A stretch of 64,000 nucleotides of DNA from Gnetum montanum (GCA_015680685.1 MNCI01035869.1:249751-313750), one strand, 5' to 3'. Counted from the first letter of the stretch, positions 1-13,130 are shown. The notes: a model not told the origin generated them from the letters alone. Made by a program: numbers and translations.

Positions 1-2779
1 CTCACCCTCATTTATCTTCTCTCATTTTCTTATTTTAAAAAAGGAAAAACCGAAGTTCAAAAAGCAGCCGCGGAGTCCTTCCTAAACGCTGAAAAAGCAA
101 GAGTGACTTGTAACCGGAGTTGAATGAACTTAATTTTAAAAAAGAAAATTCAGGAGTGACGTGTAACTATAGTTGAATGAACCTAATTTTAAAAAAGATA
201 ATACAAAGTGCTAAATGGACTCCTGCCTAAGTTCATACAAACTAAAAAATCAAATTTCACTTTTAAAAATTAACAAAGTAATAGTGTATGAAACTCATGT
301 ATGTATTTTGAGATTCACATAGATCTCCTAGGATAAAAGAAAAGTACATTTATTCTTTGTTTCTCAAATTTCTTTTCAAAAATTTTATTTGTATTTTTCT
401 CTCAATAATGACCAAAAAACAAGTGATGTGAAGATTCAACCAATTGTCACGAGACAGTTCTACACTAAGGCATTGCATATTTTAGAAACATAAGGCTTGC
501 CTTTACCTTTACATTTTTTTAACTTAGTTGATACTTAAACACTCTTCTTTACTTTTATGGATAAATGTTGTTCCAAATGTTGGTAAAGGTAGGTAGAAAG
601 ACATGATTGAAATTTACTAAACATATATTGAAATCAAATTTTTTTCTTTAAATTGAAAATATCATAACATGTCTTATTTTGGAGGTATCAATGTGCAAAC
701 AATAAATTTGTTTAAATATTTGAATTTCATTTAGATGAACAATTGCAAGTGGCAGAAGTGCATCAAAGAAAAAATAGCAAAAGCTTTATAGGCTTTGTAT
801 ACCTTCAAAAACAAGTGTAAGGATTTAGGAAGTTAGGCTCAAAAGTTTAGAAAACAAATTTTTAAGACTATCATCTATCCTATTATATTGTATGGATGCC
901 TTATTTGGCCCAAGATGCTATTGGAGATGGTGTTTTCCAAAGTGTTTGTGTAGGTGACATCAACATCAACGTTAATGTTACCATCATCCAGAGTTAGAAA
1001 AATTTTGCCTTCTCAGGGTCCCAAGGTAAACTTGCCAGAATGTTGAAATTTAATATCTACCATGTTGAGACTATTGTGGACAAGTTGATCAAGGTCTTGC
1101 AATGTTGAAATAAAGGCTAATAAGCAGTTTTGGTAGAGGTAATGTGAACAAGGTAGCCCAAGGCTACAATTGATGTGGAGTAGTGGTCTAAGGAGCATCA
1201 CCATCACCTCCAACACTAATAAAAGTTTCCATATCTTGAACTTTTTAGTATCATCAAAAGTAGGGCTCACATATTGGATTATGAGTTGGGATAATCCTAG
1301 AGGCTTTCAAAGGATGGAAATGTGTCTTATGATGTTGTTTTTAGGCCTTTTGGTGTTTGAACACAAATGGAACAATGTGGAACAATGTGAAACCACACTG
1401 ACCTTAGTTATTGTGAAATCAAAAAAGTGGATAAAACAACTAGTTATTCAGTTTCTTGGGTCAAGGACATCTTAATGCAGCAATTGAAAGAGAGTGCACA
1501 CATTCATGCTTGGAGGATAGTCATAGACCAAAAAATTAGGATTAGGATGATAGGTCCCTTAGCCACTAGAGTCGATCAACACGTTGAATGATAATATATA
1601 GGTTTATGACCAACCTAACACCAAAACATCATTTGGGATTCCTAACAAAGAGAAGGTACTAGTTGGGAAATTGGTTTGCACCTCTAAAACACTAACTATG
1701 CTGAAACTAGTGTGTGATTAGTTAAGAAAACTTTCTTATGCACTAGCACATCTATCTTCGGTTATGGGATGTCAAAGTAAACTTATAAGCAAGGTTTGAT
1801 TACTTAATTGGATCTACAATTTCATTTTAGATATGTTATAGTTTGGGTATGATAGTTCAAAGAATAAAATTCCTCAAACACAATCCCAAGTAAACCAACA
1901 TAGTATGATTTCTTTATAAACCTTATCTTACCATTTGAATTCTATCATAATAATGGTATAAATGAAGCATTATAATTCATGCATTGGGCCTAATAAGAAC
2001 AATAGATAGAGATATAGATGTCTATTTTATATCCCTTCCCTCAAAAAATAAAATGTTTACCTAGTCACCATGTAATCTAATCTATCGTTAGGGTTAGGGT
2101 ACTTCATATTCAACACATTTCATCATGTCATTTATATTATCTATAATTATGCTTTGGAACCAAAAGACAGACATTTTTTAGGGGGACACTTCATGCACAT
2201 GTATACAAGCAAGTTATATTTGACCTATTTCCTAGTGTAATTAATTCATTTCCCATATTGAGATATGCAATTCAACAAGTTGCTAAAATGTAAATGCAAA
2301 TTTGACAATCACATCATTAATGTACCCTTCTTTCATTCAACTAGTATACCTTCTTTGTTATACATTATCCTTCGAGGCATTTCCCTTCTAAACATATCCT
2401 TATTACTTTGCACTACGTGGATAGAACAAGAGTAAATCAAGTGATAAAAATTCAATAATTGCATTTCTGATTCCTCAAATTCAACCTTGGAAACTTTTTT
2501 TCTTGATGTATTCACCTCACCTTTTAGGATAAGGGTACTATAACATGTTTTTGTGTTGGGTCCACCTCTAGTGCGGGTTGTATCTACATAGGAGGAAATG
2601 CCTCCTACAAAATGGCTACATCACCTAAAAAAATACTTAACATAGTTGTTATACATTTAGGTTACATAATTTTAGGGATCTAAGTTTGGTCAACTCAACC
2701 TACCTTGGATCTGAATTTGACTTTTTAGTCTCTTCTTTTTTACCCTGTTCATGAGGTGGAGCTATACATTAATTGCTTA
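1..2779. other. Left flank, mostly unrecognised AT-rich DNA
   Basis: This is the DNA outside the outermost element E1. It is AT-rich, and the open stretches in any frame are short and show no family signature, apart from a weak LINE-like patch near 730-1000. A short TTAGGG doublet near 2090 is too small to mean anything. I see no exon structure, tRNA or rRNA here. It may be very old transposon debris. Confidence 0.5.
730..1000 (+). pseudogene. Possible LINE reverse-transcriptase C-terminal remnant
   Basis: One forward frame (about 864-911) reads KTIIYPIILYGCLIWP. This resembles the stretch after the thumb of plant non-LTR (LINE) reverse transcriptases, where a phrase like P-x-LLYG-x-x-W is common. 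Upstream residues are rich in Lys and Leu with internal stops, and downstream similarity is lost within about 60 codons. No poly-A tail or target duplication was found. The call rests on one motif and could be chance. Confidence 0.2.
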
Positions 2780-2784
2780 CTAGC

Positions 2785-3661
2785 TAATGAGTAGTGAGTA
2801 GTCCATACACCCAACCATATGAATCACAAGTCTTACACTAGTGATCTAGTCGAATTCCATGGACTTTAGCTCCTAAATGCACAATAGGAAAGGTAATGAA
2901 TTAAAGCCATGACCATTCTCTTCTTGGCTTCACTTGTGGGAGTGCAAGTGTATGGATTAATGTAAGCAAGAATACATGAGTTTTATTAATTTTATATCTT
3001 ATTTTATTTAGTCTAAGTGTGGAATAATAAGAAAATTAATTAATGACTAACTATTTAACTATCTAGTATCCTAATCTAACTATCCTAACATAAGCATCCA
3101 AGCCCACTTTCCATTTTCATCCTGAACTCATTTTAACACTCCTGGGTTACCAAGTGCCTACTCCTGGGCATACCAAATAACCACCACTAGGATTACTAAG
3201 TGTTAAGCAATATGTTCGAAGTGACTATACTTATGCATTGTTATTAACCATATTAAGTAATCAACACATTATTGTAAAAATGCATTAGTCAATAAATGCA
3301 TAATTAAAACACTAATATATTCCAAGTGCTACAAGAAATGCCAAGAATCTTTTCTTTATTGTCAATCACATCAATGTGTTCAAGTACAAGATGTTCAAAT
3401 AAAGCACCATACAATCCTTGGAGTCCTGCTACAAGCACTTAGAAAATATTCTAACTTTGGGCTAAGAAAATTGCAATAGCTTCAGTATCCTATGGACTTA
3501 ACATGGCATAAATGTGGTGGATACACACATTTATATAGGCAAAGATAGACACTGCATCCATGCATCTACCCATGCATCAATGAGGATATGTCGACAAGGC
3601 TAGGTCAATAGGGATGCATTGATGCATGCCTATTGACGTAGCCCATCGATGTGATTTATCA
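2785..3661 (-). repeat. E1 3' LTR
   Basis: This matches 61136-61997 along its length. Shared landmarks include GTCGAATTCCATGGACTTTA, the GTGTGGAATAATRAGAAAATT block, a minus-strand TATATAAATG promoter (complement of CATTTATATAGG near 3530) and the terminal GTGATTTATCA. The left end reads TAATGAGTAG against TGATGAGTAG in the other copy, so the terminal TG has decayed to TA. The 3540-3630 part holds repeated GATGCAT and GCATTGATGC words that form dyads. Confidence 0.88.
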
Positions 3662-3670
3662 TACCCCCAT
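3662..3670 (-). other. E1 polypurine tract
   Basis: On the minus strand this reads ATGGGGGTA directly before the LTR start TGATAAATC. The same tract, TCATGGGGGTA, precedes the 3' LTR of E4 at 16048-16058. The plus-strand primer for reverse transcription would form here. It fixes this LTR as the 3' copy. Confidence 0.75.
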
Positions 3671-3869
3671 GACTAATTGAAAACTTGTTCTCAACTGAAC
3701 AAAAGTATAATTTAATTTCTTACAAAATTGGAAAGGTATGAAATCACAGATTGACTAACTTGACTAACTAACTCTAAGTGTTGGATTATATAGAACTACA
3801 ACAATTACAAAAATGAATGTTTAAGAGAAAAAAATTGAACACCGTTATAAAATTGGATAGCTGGAATCC
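3671..3869. other. E1 3' untranslated region
   Basis: Short AT-rich stretch between the env-position ORF and the polypurine tract. No coding signal is seen. Confidence 0.4.
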
Positions 3870-6226
3870 TCTAGTAGCTAAAGATGAAGAGAAGATTAGA
3901 CAGTGCTAGGAGGTGGAAGCTCCTGGGATGCTGAATACATTCTTCAATCTTCAACACTCATGGCAATGGTAGTTGAGGCTGAGGTGATGGTTGCAACTAT
4001 CCTATTGCAACTGATGCTTTAGGTGGAAGGCAAAAGGCATCCAACAATGCCTTCATCTTCTCCTTCTTACTTCATGGGTTGTACATAGTCCATATGACAT
4101 CACCAATGTGGGCTACCACGGGATGTTCCATTGACAGGACATTACTAGGAACAACTACTTGACATTAACAAACTAGGTTACTAAATATTTACATTCAACA
4201 TTGAACATTTTGATGAGGTGTTGCAGCTCATGATGATTATTCATTCTTCTGGCCAAGTTCTTAGCAACTAATTGCTGGTTTGTAAACTGACTCTTAAGAA
4301 CTACAAGCTCTGCATTACCTTTTTCCAACTTCTACTTAGTGTCTTTGTGATGCTTGAACTCAACCTCATAAAGGAGGTACGAGCTAGCCACCTATTTTTC
4401 TAACTATAACCGTGACCTCCCAACTATCAACATCGCCATGTTTTCATAATGAAGGTTGGCTAACTTCATGTACTCCATCATCATCTTAATTTGCAACTCC
4501 TTTGGATGGATCTCTATATTGTTGTAGGCATTTAATCCATCAAAGATTGGTTACCATACATCACCTCTTTGCTAGAGTTGTTGAATGGCCTCATTCATCT
4601 TCACCTTGTCAGCTAAATTTTCTTTTCTTTTACCTCCTTGAGGAGTCCAACCTAGCCCCAGTAACAATTCTTCACTCATTTAAATTTTAGGGCCTGATTC
4701 TTTTAGGTAGCTACCTCAATGGTCATTTTTTGGCAAAGTGCACGAACTTCCTCCATTGAGAAATTGTGGTTCTTTGCTACCAATCTCCTCAAATCCATGT
4801 TCACCTTGGTGAGATATTCCTACTATTGTCTCATAAACTTGACCATTTGGTCCTTTTGTTTCTCGACATTTCACAACTATTGAATGTCTCTAGTCAAAGT
4901 TATATTTTCGTTTCTACCTTGCAACAAGTTCTTATCAATGTTGATGGCAAGAACCTCTCATAAGAACATGTCAAAGACCATCATCTTCTTTACATTCTCA
5001 ACCTCTTTCAATTTATTCTAAAGTTGCAGAAAAGCTTCATCCCTTGTAATGGCTTGGTTGAGAATGGCAAGATCAACCATGCAAGCTCTCAGTTCTACAA
5101 CTTTAGCAGCCAACCATTGATTTTTGGTTGTGGCTACCTTGAGTTGGGCATTTGCAATGAGGAGCTTTCCCTTGGTCTCCAACAACTCTGACTAGGTAGG
5201 AGTGATTTCTTCTGAAATATTGAAGATTTATGAAAGTGGTTTCCAAATTCTTGCTAGTCAATCCAACACTTCCTGATGTTGGGCTGCACTTAGCCTCTTA
5301 CTTCCTACTCCAGTGAATGTCTGCACATCTTTGAGTGCAGCAATTATCTATCATAGTGATCATAAGAGCAGTCAAGGCCTCTATTACTTGGTTGGCCATC
5401 ACCTCTGACATTGTTTCCTATCCATGGTGCTGCATCACCATGACAGTCACCTCCTTACCTCCCCTCTAGGTACACTAAGAAAGTAGAGGCATTCTCAGAG
5501 ATCTCTAGGAATTGTTGTTATCCAAGGATGGACACTATCACTTCTTGAGCACTCAGATTTGATCTCATAGGTACCTACATCCTTTATGTTGAAAATAGCA
5601 ATGTAGTCTCTTCTAGCTAATTGATGGTTTGTGTTACTTCATTGAGGTGACTCAATGTTGGCTAGTAGACTGAGGGATATCCACCACTTGGTTATCCCTG
5701 TTGTTGTTGCATGAGTTGCTTACGGAGCTTCCTCATGTGTTCAATTATTGTATGAGCCTCTAGTGTTATTTCTCTAGTAGGTGGTGATGGTGAAGGTTAC
5801 TCCTCTTCAAACATCTTGGCAGATATCTTATCTTTCATCATCTCCTACCAAGATGTGACAAGAGCATGATGAATTATTTTGTTTGCATAACAAGCTATTC
5901 CTCCCCTTTTGAAAAGTTTCCTAATTAGATATAGAAAGAGGAGTATCTTCATCCCTCACTCATTCTATTTGAATCATTTTTCTATCTCCATGAGGATGAG
6001 CTGGGGGAGGTTGATAGGGAAATTTTTTCTTAGAGCAACACATGCATGGATAGAGCAACACACGCATGGGTAGAGAAGATAGTGATTTTTCTTAGCCTCA
6101 TCATTGGGTTTAGGTGGTAGGACCTCTTGAAGTAGGCCCTCTCTACCTTGGTGAGTGCATCGTACTCCTTACAATCCACTTCATAGCATTGTTGGAACCA
6201 TTTATTTTTGACATTGGGGTCAACTT
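3870..6226 (-). pseudogene. E1 env-position ORF, C-terminal part (coiled-coil protein of unknown function)
   Basis: This is the downstream part of the ORF that follows integrase in E1, separated from its N-terminal part (53067-53623) by insertion of E2. Near the join the frame reads KVDPNVKNKWFQQCYEVDC and continues with a Lys/Glu-rich stretch. From about 5160 to 4250 there are long heptad-like Leu/Ile/Lys/Glu blocks broken by single TAG or TGA stops, for example EVENVKKMMVF. A Gln-rich patch (LRKQLMQQQQ) lies near 5720. Athila elements carry an extra ORF here, sometimes called env-like. I see no clear signal peptide or membrane segment, so I use position only and assign no function. Confidence 0.5.
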
Positions 6227-7712
6227 TGTAGCAACTAAAAATATTAGCCATTGGAAAGCCAAGGATTCTTAGCTATGAATAACCTCAACCCAAAATCCCT
6301 GGGGCCTCCAAGAAAGAAAAGGAATTTAGGATGCCCTGGATGGTTCGATTGCTCACTCAGGGACTTAGAGGGATGCAAGATAGGGTTGTGAAAAGTGTAA
6401 AAATTGTAGATATGAAAACTCAAAAAAAATACAAATTGCACACAAAATGAAACTATAAACTTTATTGAATAAATAAAGAATGAGTTGAGAGATGTGTACA
6501 AAAGTATCCATAGGAGAGAAAAAGCAGGTTCATTTGGGTGAGGGTTCCAAGTACGTTGAGGCTAATAGAATCCACTTCACGATCTGAATGCTTAGCCACT
6601 CTCAATGTTGTTGAACCTCCTCTACTACCACTTAAAATCCACAATTTTGGTCATTGCTGGGATTGAGAAATGTGAAGGATTGAAGTTGCCAAAATGCTCC
6701 ACGCTAAGATTTGGGGATCCCAAGGAGGCAATGTTAACACCCAAGGCTCACAAATCCCAAGGGGGATATAATGTTTCTATGCTAGCAGGCCTAAAGAAGC
6801 TACGTTTTTGCTTGGTAGCAAGAGCTCTTGAATGCCCAAAATTCCAAAGTGTGTGGAACTACCAAGAGTGTGGAACCTTAAAAAGGTGTGGCAATTTGGT
6901 TTTTATAGGTCTTTGACCATGATTTGGGCTACAAATTTGCTACAAACAGCTAACAGATTGGGCTATAAATTACTACAAATTTCTACCACATCTAGGGTAG
7001 TAGGTGCCCTAAATCTAGGGGTTACCATATATGGAAAGTGTCATACCTCCATGGTCATTCCATTTACCAAAAATAGTAACAAGGATGTACCTTCCACACT
7101 AGGCCTCCAAACTTCCATGTTGGCATTACAAGGTTCTTGTTGGAGTTGATGTGACATCAAAATCTTGGTCATGTTGCTTCTACACTAGGTAGGAGGTGTT
7201 AATGTTGGGGGGAATGAATGATCGATGTTGGGGGAATGAAGGTCAAACCCTTCCATGCTGAGTATTACCTCCTTTCTATGCTCAGGGTAGGTGAGATCCA
7301 TCCCTTTGCATCCCTCCACATTGGTTTTGATGCCTCTACACTAGGAGTAGATAATCCACATTCCTCCACATTGGCGGTAGGGAGATTTACCTTCCTACTA
7401 GTGTTTCCAGCATAGAAAAGTGTATACCCCCCATAAAACCCATCAAATTATCATTTTTGGCATCCAAAAAGGCATTTTTGAAACAAACCCCACCCACCCC
7501 CCANAAAAGCCAAAATCTAGACACTAGGTGACTCTTTGCACTTGGGGAATGAGGCTTTGATCACTTATGAGGCATTTTTTAGCCCCTGAATTATGAAATA
7601 TGTGAGTTTGCCTCTTATGGGTTACAATATTCACATTTACAATAGATTTTAGCCTTGGATTTCATGGGATGGGGTAACCAAGGTTACAAAATGTAAATTT
7701 GGTAGTGTTTCA
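6227..7712 (-). repeat. E2 3' LTR
   Basis: It begins TGTAGCAACT and ends GTGTTTCA on the plus strand, and aligns to 51543-53066 throughout. Shared blocks include AGGGTTGTGAAAAGTGTAAAA, the run of CTCCAYRYTRG words near 7240-7400 and GGGATGGGGTWACCAAGGTTAC near the end. A minus-strand TATA-like GACCTATAAA lies near 6900-6910. Repeated half-words such as CTTCCATGTTGGC echo the palindromes in the E2 interior at 20330-22520. One ambiguous base sits in a C-rich run at 7504. Confidence 0.85.
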
Positions 7713-7726
7713 TTAACCCCTCTTTG
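7713..7726 (-). other. E2 polypurine tract
   Basis: On the minus strand this reads CAAAGAGGGGTTAA just before the LTR start TGAAACAC. E3 has the matching CAAAGAGGGGCTAG at 29600-29613. This fixes both elements as minus-strand and these LTRs as 3' copies. Confidence 0.8.
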
Positions 7727-8850
7727 TTGGTATGTGGAGGATTAACCTGAGAGGCACTGACAAAGAATACAAAACACTACTACATGCACACCACCAAAAT
7801 TCTCTCTTCATGCTTGATCTAGTCATGTTGAATCATGCTGAAGATGCTTATGATGATGGGATAAAGCTATGATGAGATGGTGGTAATGGTCATTAGGGAG
7901 ATTATCACAGAGGCTAACAATGCATTCCAAGTGTTGTTATCATGGCTATAGCGTGACATTGATGTGTTTTAAAGTGTTGGTCACTCAACAAGTATGTTTA
8001 AGAACCCAATCACCTGGCTCCAAGATTTCTTTGGCTATTGGATTTTAAGGCTTCATTGGCCATTTGGCCTCTTGGCAATTTTATTTCCCCTATTTTTTGG
8101 GATGAAACCTTCATTGGGTTTCATTGCTATAGCTAGTTTGATATAGTTTTCCTATTGAATGAGTCAGATTACACTCAACGAACTTGGTTTTCCCAATGTT
8201 GCATATAGGCCACATAGAATGATAAAACCAAGTTATGTTACATTCAAGTGAACTTGATGATGGATCATGATGAAGAGATGTCACATGGCCATAATTCATG
8301 AGTGGCAAACATAGGTTAACATTGTTTTCCAAGGTATGGAAGGCTATTACAAGGTTACAAAGTTTGGCTCAATGAGTGTTGCTAGATGGAGGGAAATGGT
8401 ACAAGGACTCTTGAAAAAGCAAGATAAACTCACCAAATATTACACATCAAGATCACGTAGTGGCTTGCTACCATAATAAATTGCATCCTTGTGATTGCTT
8501 CAAGCTTCATCCTACAAACACAACTCCCAAAGAATATGAAAACTAAGCAAACATAGCATGTTATAACATTACAATGCATATAGGTCACATAGAATGATAA
8601 AACCAAGCTACCCAGATCACCAATGTTGCTAGTTTAAGGCCATGATGGGCCATGATACTAGTTTAAGTCCCTAGCAAGCCATGGTGCAAATTTAAGGTTA
8701 TAGCATATCGTAGTTTTGGTTTAAGACTCCCACAAGCCATATTGTCTGTTCAATACCTTAGCAGGTCATAGTAAAGCAAGCTCGCTTGTTGATGATTATC
8801 GATGTCACAGCTACTATAGGCTACATGTAGGTCACATGTAATAAGAATTT
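7727..8850 (-). other. E2 3' untranslated region
   Basis: This region lies between the integrase end and the polypurine tract and has no sense coding signal. Part of it (about 7820-7960) weakly resembles an antisense exon-like stretch of E3 at 30063-30500. The segment 8631-8790 holds the phased dyad repeats listed separately. Confidence 0.5.
8631..8790. repeat. GGYC-N6-GRCC dyad repeats, E2 3' UTR cluster
   Basis: About five degenerate units of roughly 30 bp begin with GTTTAAG or a close variant. The first keeps a full dyad, GGCC-ATGATG-GGCC; later ones are decayed (for example GTCC-CTAGCA-AGCC). The same unit recurs at 19850, 20151 and 46799 in E2 and at 31001, 34159 and 39363 in E3. Confidence 0.65.
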
Positions 8851-9614
8851 AGATAGGAATGGTTGACAGGATTGACCAACTCATTCCCATCCATGTCTAC
8901 AATCCTGAATGCTCCATTGTCATAGGCTCTAGTGATAAGAAAGGATCCTTCCCAATTAGTTGAGAATTTATCCACATGCTCACGAATGGCTTTGAGGACC
9001 AGGTCACCCTCCTTGATCTTACACTTGGTTAATTTATGGTGGTGCTATTGTTTCTACCTCTCTTGATACCACTCGACATGAGCAAGCACTTGCATACACT
9101 ACTCCTTCATTAAGTCTAGGTTTGCTGTCCACAACTCCTTACTCTACTTTTCATTGATGAAGTAGGTGAAGGCCACTCAAAGTGATGGTACATGCAATTC
9201 AAGAGGTAAAACAGCTTTAGAACCATAAACCAAGCTATAAGATGTTACGCCAATTGCCATATGATAAGTTGTACGATAGGCCCATAGTGCATGGACAAGC
9301 TGCTCATGCCATTTGCACTTGCTGTTATTAAGCATCTTCTTGGGCAAGTTGATGATGGCCTTGTTGCTTACTTCTACTTGTCTATTAGCTTGAGGGTAAT
9401 AAGATGACAAGAAAGAATTCTTAATGCCTAGGTTTTGATAGAAATCCTTTGTTTCTTGGCTATGAAATTATGATCCATTATCTATAATTATGATCATGGG
9501 TATGTTAAAATGGGCTATAATGTTATTGAGGATGAGTTTATAGACTTGTTCAAACATTGTCTTTCTCAAGGGAATAGCTTCAACCCACTTAGTAAAGTAT
9601 TCAGTTATGGTGAT
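8851..9614 (-). pseudogene. E2 integrase, C-terminal half
   Basis: This is the second half of integrase, cut off by E4. It starts with ITEYFTKWVEAIPLRK, then carries the second catalytic Asp in IIDNGS and the Glu in QVEVSNKAI, so both remain. The C-terminal domain follows, with KEGDLVLKAIREHVDK and NWEGSFLITRAYDNGAFR, typical of the Ty3/gypsy integrase tail. A few TAG/TAA stops interrupt it, for example after CINEK near 9160. The homologous E3 integrase is continuous across the site of the break. Confidence 0.85.
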
Positions 9615-10459
9615 TGATGGGATGCAATATCGCATGGGCTGCGATATCGTGTACGTGATATTGCGGCCATCGCGATATCGCATCTTCCCCCGCGATATCG
9701 CATATGCAATATCGCGGTGCGCCTTCATATCTATAAATAAGAGGTGACTCTCCCTTGTTTCCTCATCCTAGGCTAGACAGTAGGGAAACTCTGACAAATT
9801 GATCACTCCAGAGATAGAATATTTTCCATGTGCCCACAGTAGGAGTCCTAAAGTGAACGGATCTTTATTCGAGCAAACATTGTACCTGAACACAAGTTTG
9901 TTTACGACAATAAAGATGAGCTTCTTGGATAAACCTTGTAGTGCATGGAATAGGCTAATTAGGATTTTATTTATTATTCTTCATTATTCATTATTTACAT
10001 GCTTTATTAGTTATTAAATCTTTCTCAACCCTTCTCTCCTAGTTAAGTGCCTCAGTACGACCGCTTCGAGCACATGCGTTACGCGTGGTGATCCCAACAA
10101 CAACTAGCGTTTGATAACCACGGTTGCATTAGTTTAAGGTGTGTACGGTAAGTGAGAATGGATGATGACACTAGGTTAATTCAGACTTAGTTAGTTAGTT
10201 TGAGTTAGTTAGTTAATCTCTTCAATCCTTCACCTCGATAGCATAGGAGATAAAACCGAAAAAGACATAAAAATCATATACCTCGGACTTACTTAACCAT
10301 ACACCGTGACAACTACAAGTAATTCTGGGAAGACAATGAATAATTAACCTTAAGTGTTCCATGAGGCATGTAGGCACTTAGTCTATGGAGTTCGATCGAA
10401 TTGTGCATGTTATACTCGTATTCGTATGGTTGAGTGTAGGGGTACCTCGCCACTCATCA
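9615..10459 (+). repeat. E4 5' LTR
   Basis: It begins TGATGGGATG and ends CTCATCA. U3 holds GCGATATCGC palindromes at 9672-9681 and 9692-9701 plus decayed copies. TATAAATA is at 9732-9739, about 90 bp after the palindromes. AATAAA at 9909-9914 is a possible polyadenylation signal. Against the 3' LTR I count by eye roughly 25-30 differences in the ~490 bp after the TATA box, mostly transitions, so this is among the youngest insertions here. Confidence 0.93.
9732..9739 (+). promoter_or_regulatory. E4 5' LTR TATA box
   Basis: TATAAATA in the context CTATAAATAAGAGG, also present in the 3' LTR at 16222-16229. It lies between the GATATC palindromes of U3 and the conserved R/U5 part. It would direct RNA polymerase II transcription of the element. 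Confidence 0.7.
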
Positions 10460-10460
10460 T

Positions 10461-10479
10461 TGGCGCCGTTGCCGAGGAC
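10461..10479 (+). other. E4 primer-binding site (tRNA-Asp type)
   Basis: TGGCGCCGTTGCCGAGGAC begins two bases after the LTR end. The first 13 bases are the complement of the 3' end of plant tRNA-Asp as I know it, which Athila elements use to prime minus-strand DNA. It keeps all its CpG sites, unlike the E1 copy at 61116-61134. Confidence 0.8.
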
Positions 10480-10598
10480 TAAGTGTTTGTGCACTAAGTA
10501 GAACATAGGAAATCACTCACATCGTTGGGAGCTTAAATGAACCTTAGGGTTAATTAAAAAAATTATATAATAGTTAAATAGCACACCAATAAGACATA

Positions 10599-13130
10599 AT
10601 GTCTTCTTCTTCTTCTCACAAGAGCAACTCACCACCTAGGGATCATACAAAGAACAGTCGGCAATCAAAAACACATAACCAAAATCTGCCAGTTCCTTAA
10701 TAATATAGGTTGACATATACGCATCTTGATGAGTATATCCCTAACTTTAATTTTATCCTCCATCAAGATGAACAGATGCATTGGAGAGATTTGCAAGGTA
10801 ACATAGTGTTACCTCCAGATCGGGTAGTCCCAAACATGCTTCTCCGTGCTCTGGCACAAATTGGCATGACACAGCTTTATGTTGAATACGTTGCAACAAA
10901 TTTTAACTCAAGGGATTACTATCCTACAGCTACACAATGTATGAGGGACTCAAGGCAGGAGAGCCAACATACACTGTTGAAGCCCAAAGAGGTCCCGCAC
11001 GTCCTAAGTGAAATGGGAGATGGTGAACCACTCATAACGGGTTCTCTATCAAAAGATGTTCCCCCTCCTAATGATAGTGAGGAGGTGGGGTATCAGAACC
11101 TATGCTCCACAATACATAACCCTGGTTCTGATCCCCATGAACACCAACTATTCACTGAGGGAACAACAACATATGACAAGGATGGACTTTTGGATTGTCA
11201 TCATGATCAGCGCCGAAGCCACAAAAGAGAAGGTAGGAAACATCGTCATGACGATGTTTCTCCTTCTTCTTCCCCTTCTTCACATCATTCACCCTCTCCT
11301 TCCACCTCTAGGCGCAATCATAGAGAACATAACGATGAGGATAAAGGTAGGCAAAATGAGAGACCTCGACGAGAAAGTCGAGAGAGGACAAGGACATGAA
11401 CGAAGGGAAAGTAGGGAACAACACAGACATTATATACATCATGAAAGAGATGATCATGACAAACACCTACTTGCCACTCGAAACATGCTAAATATAACGG
11501 AGGCAGTTAGAATCCCAACAAGGCATTTAAGAGATAGTCGGATCAAGCATTTAGACATGAACAATATCCCACACTTTGAGGGGGGGTACAACGCTGATCC
11601 GCAACATCATTTATAGGCATTCCATGATGCCTGCACCTTGCAAAACATAGAGAACAAGTGGAAGAAACTCAATTTGTTTTCTAGGACACTCACAAAGGAA
11701 GCAAAGAGTTGGTACCGGTCCTTAGAACCAGAAACCATTAGGAAGTGGAGTACAATGTTAGAACTCTTCAATGATAAATATCAGATGTACTCCAGAGTGT
11801 TTAATTTGCATAAGTAGATCCAAGGCTAGAAGCAAGGAACTCATGAACCCTTGGATGCTACCATGGGCCGCTACTACGCAATGTTACATTGTTGTTCGGG
11901 CCATGGTTATGCACAACGTGATCAACTTTGCCACATTGTAGATGGGCTAAGGTATGAAACTAGGAGAACCCTTGGGACTTATGCCCAAGGAAGATTATCA
12001 GAACTTAGAGCCCATGAAGTTCATCGCTTGTTGGAGCAAGTAGCCAAATAAGAAGGTGAGCTAAAAAAAAGAGAAAGTGCGGAAGAATACAACCGTGATC
12101 CTTCCCTTCGAAAGAAGGGAGTGAAATTTTGTGATGAGGAGGATGAGTCACCACTCGAAGAGTTGGTGAACAGAAAAACCTTGTCGATTCAAAAACTAAC
12201 AACAAAAGTATCAGCTAAGGTAGATCAATTATGGGATTCCTTAGACTCTAGACTTGAAACTGTCCTGAAAATCATAGAGGAGTCTAAGGAGGAACGAAGT
12301 AGTGACAAGAATAAGACAAAGCGGAGAGATTCAGGCCCTGCACATAACAAGGGTAAGGGGAAATTTACTATCTTTGATGAGGTTGTGGACTCAGACACAG
12401 ACGATGATGGTGGATGTGAGATCTGCCAATATGACCATCCTAAGAGATGTTGTCCAATCATCTCACATATACAGGAGTCTGGGGTGTATGCACTTAACCT
12501 GAGACTAAACAAAAGGCAAACACCCCACAGGTTACCTTATCCTCAAGGTACCCCAAGGCAGTTTCACCAACCATTAACGTACTATCCAAGTGGAACTCCA
12601 CCACAACCCATCGGACAACATCAGTAGTGGCAATACCCACAATCATGGGGGATGCCACCGCTGACACTACAGTACCCTTACCAGCAACCCGATCCTTACG
12701 GCTATTATGTGCAACAACCGGTTTCTCTAAGTGACTCTATGGGTCACACAACTCCCCAACATCACTACCAAGTTTGGGAGTACTTTAGGAGGACTCCTTC
12801 TCCTCCAGGAGGTACCCCACATACCTACCATCCTCCTAATCTGTCCGCACCTCTTCCACCATTAGTTTCCATAACACCTCTTGCTCCAACAATGCAAGGG
12901 GAACTCCCCACTCAACCGCAGCAACGTAACGCTACGAGAGATGTAAACATTCAACTCATTGCTGGTTCTGACAATTGTAAAAAGAGAAGATCCTTCTTTA
13001 GAACCAAAATCCTAGACAAGCTCTCACCACAAAAAGCAGTTGAGTCTATGTACGCTCCTCTGACAAACAAGACTTCAGAGCACCCTTCAGTCCAACAACA
13101 AAGCTTAACGTATATGGTTATGTTAACACA
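10599..13130 (+). pseudogene. E4 gag (Athila type), broken by stops and one frameshift
   Basis: An ATG at 10599 starts a Ser-rich leader (MSSSSSHKSN), followed by tandem TAA codons at 10698-10703. The frame then continues through HLDEYIPNFNFILHQDE and NIVLPPDRVVPNMLL and a charged Arg/Ser/His region. Near 11390 the frame shifts. The next frame runs to 13674 with in-frame stops, mostly TAG. It includes LLATRNMLNITEAVRIPTRH, DMNNIPHFEGGY, the capsid-like core KEAKSWYRSLEPETIRKW and a knuckle CEICQYDHPKRCC (CX2CX3HX4C, as in Athila). A Pro/Gln/Tyr-rich stretch follows at 12520-12900. E1 gag matches it block for block. Confidence 0.88.

Noticed and set aside
1013-1475. Overlapping open frames of 85-101 codons on both strands in the left flank
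   Set aside because: No family motif, no codon-use signal and no upstream exon structure. Likely chance in AT-rich DNA.
2085-2100. TTAGGGTTAGGG as a telomere-like repeat
   Set aside because: Only two units; plant telomere units are TTTAGGG. Chance or too short.
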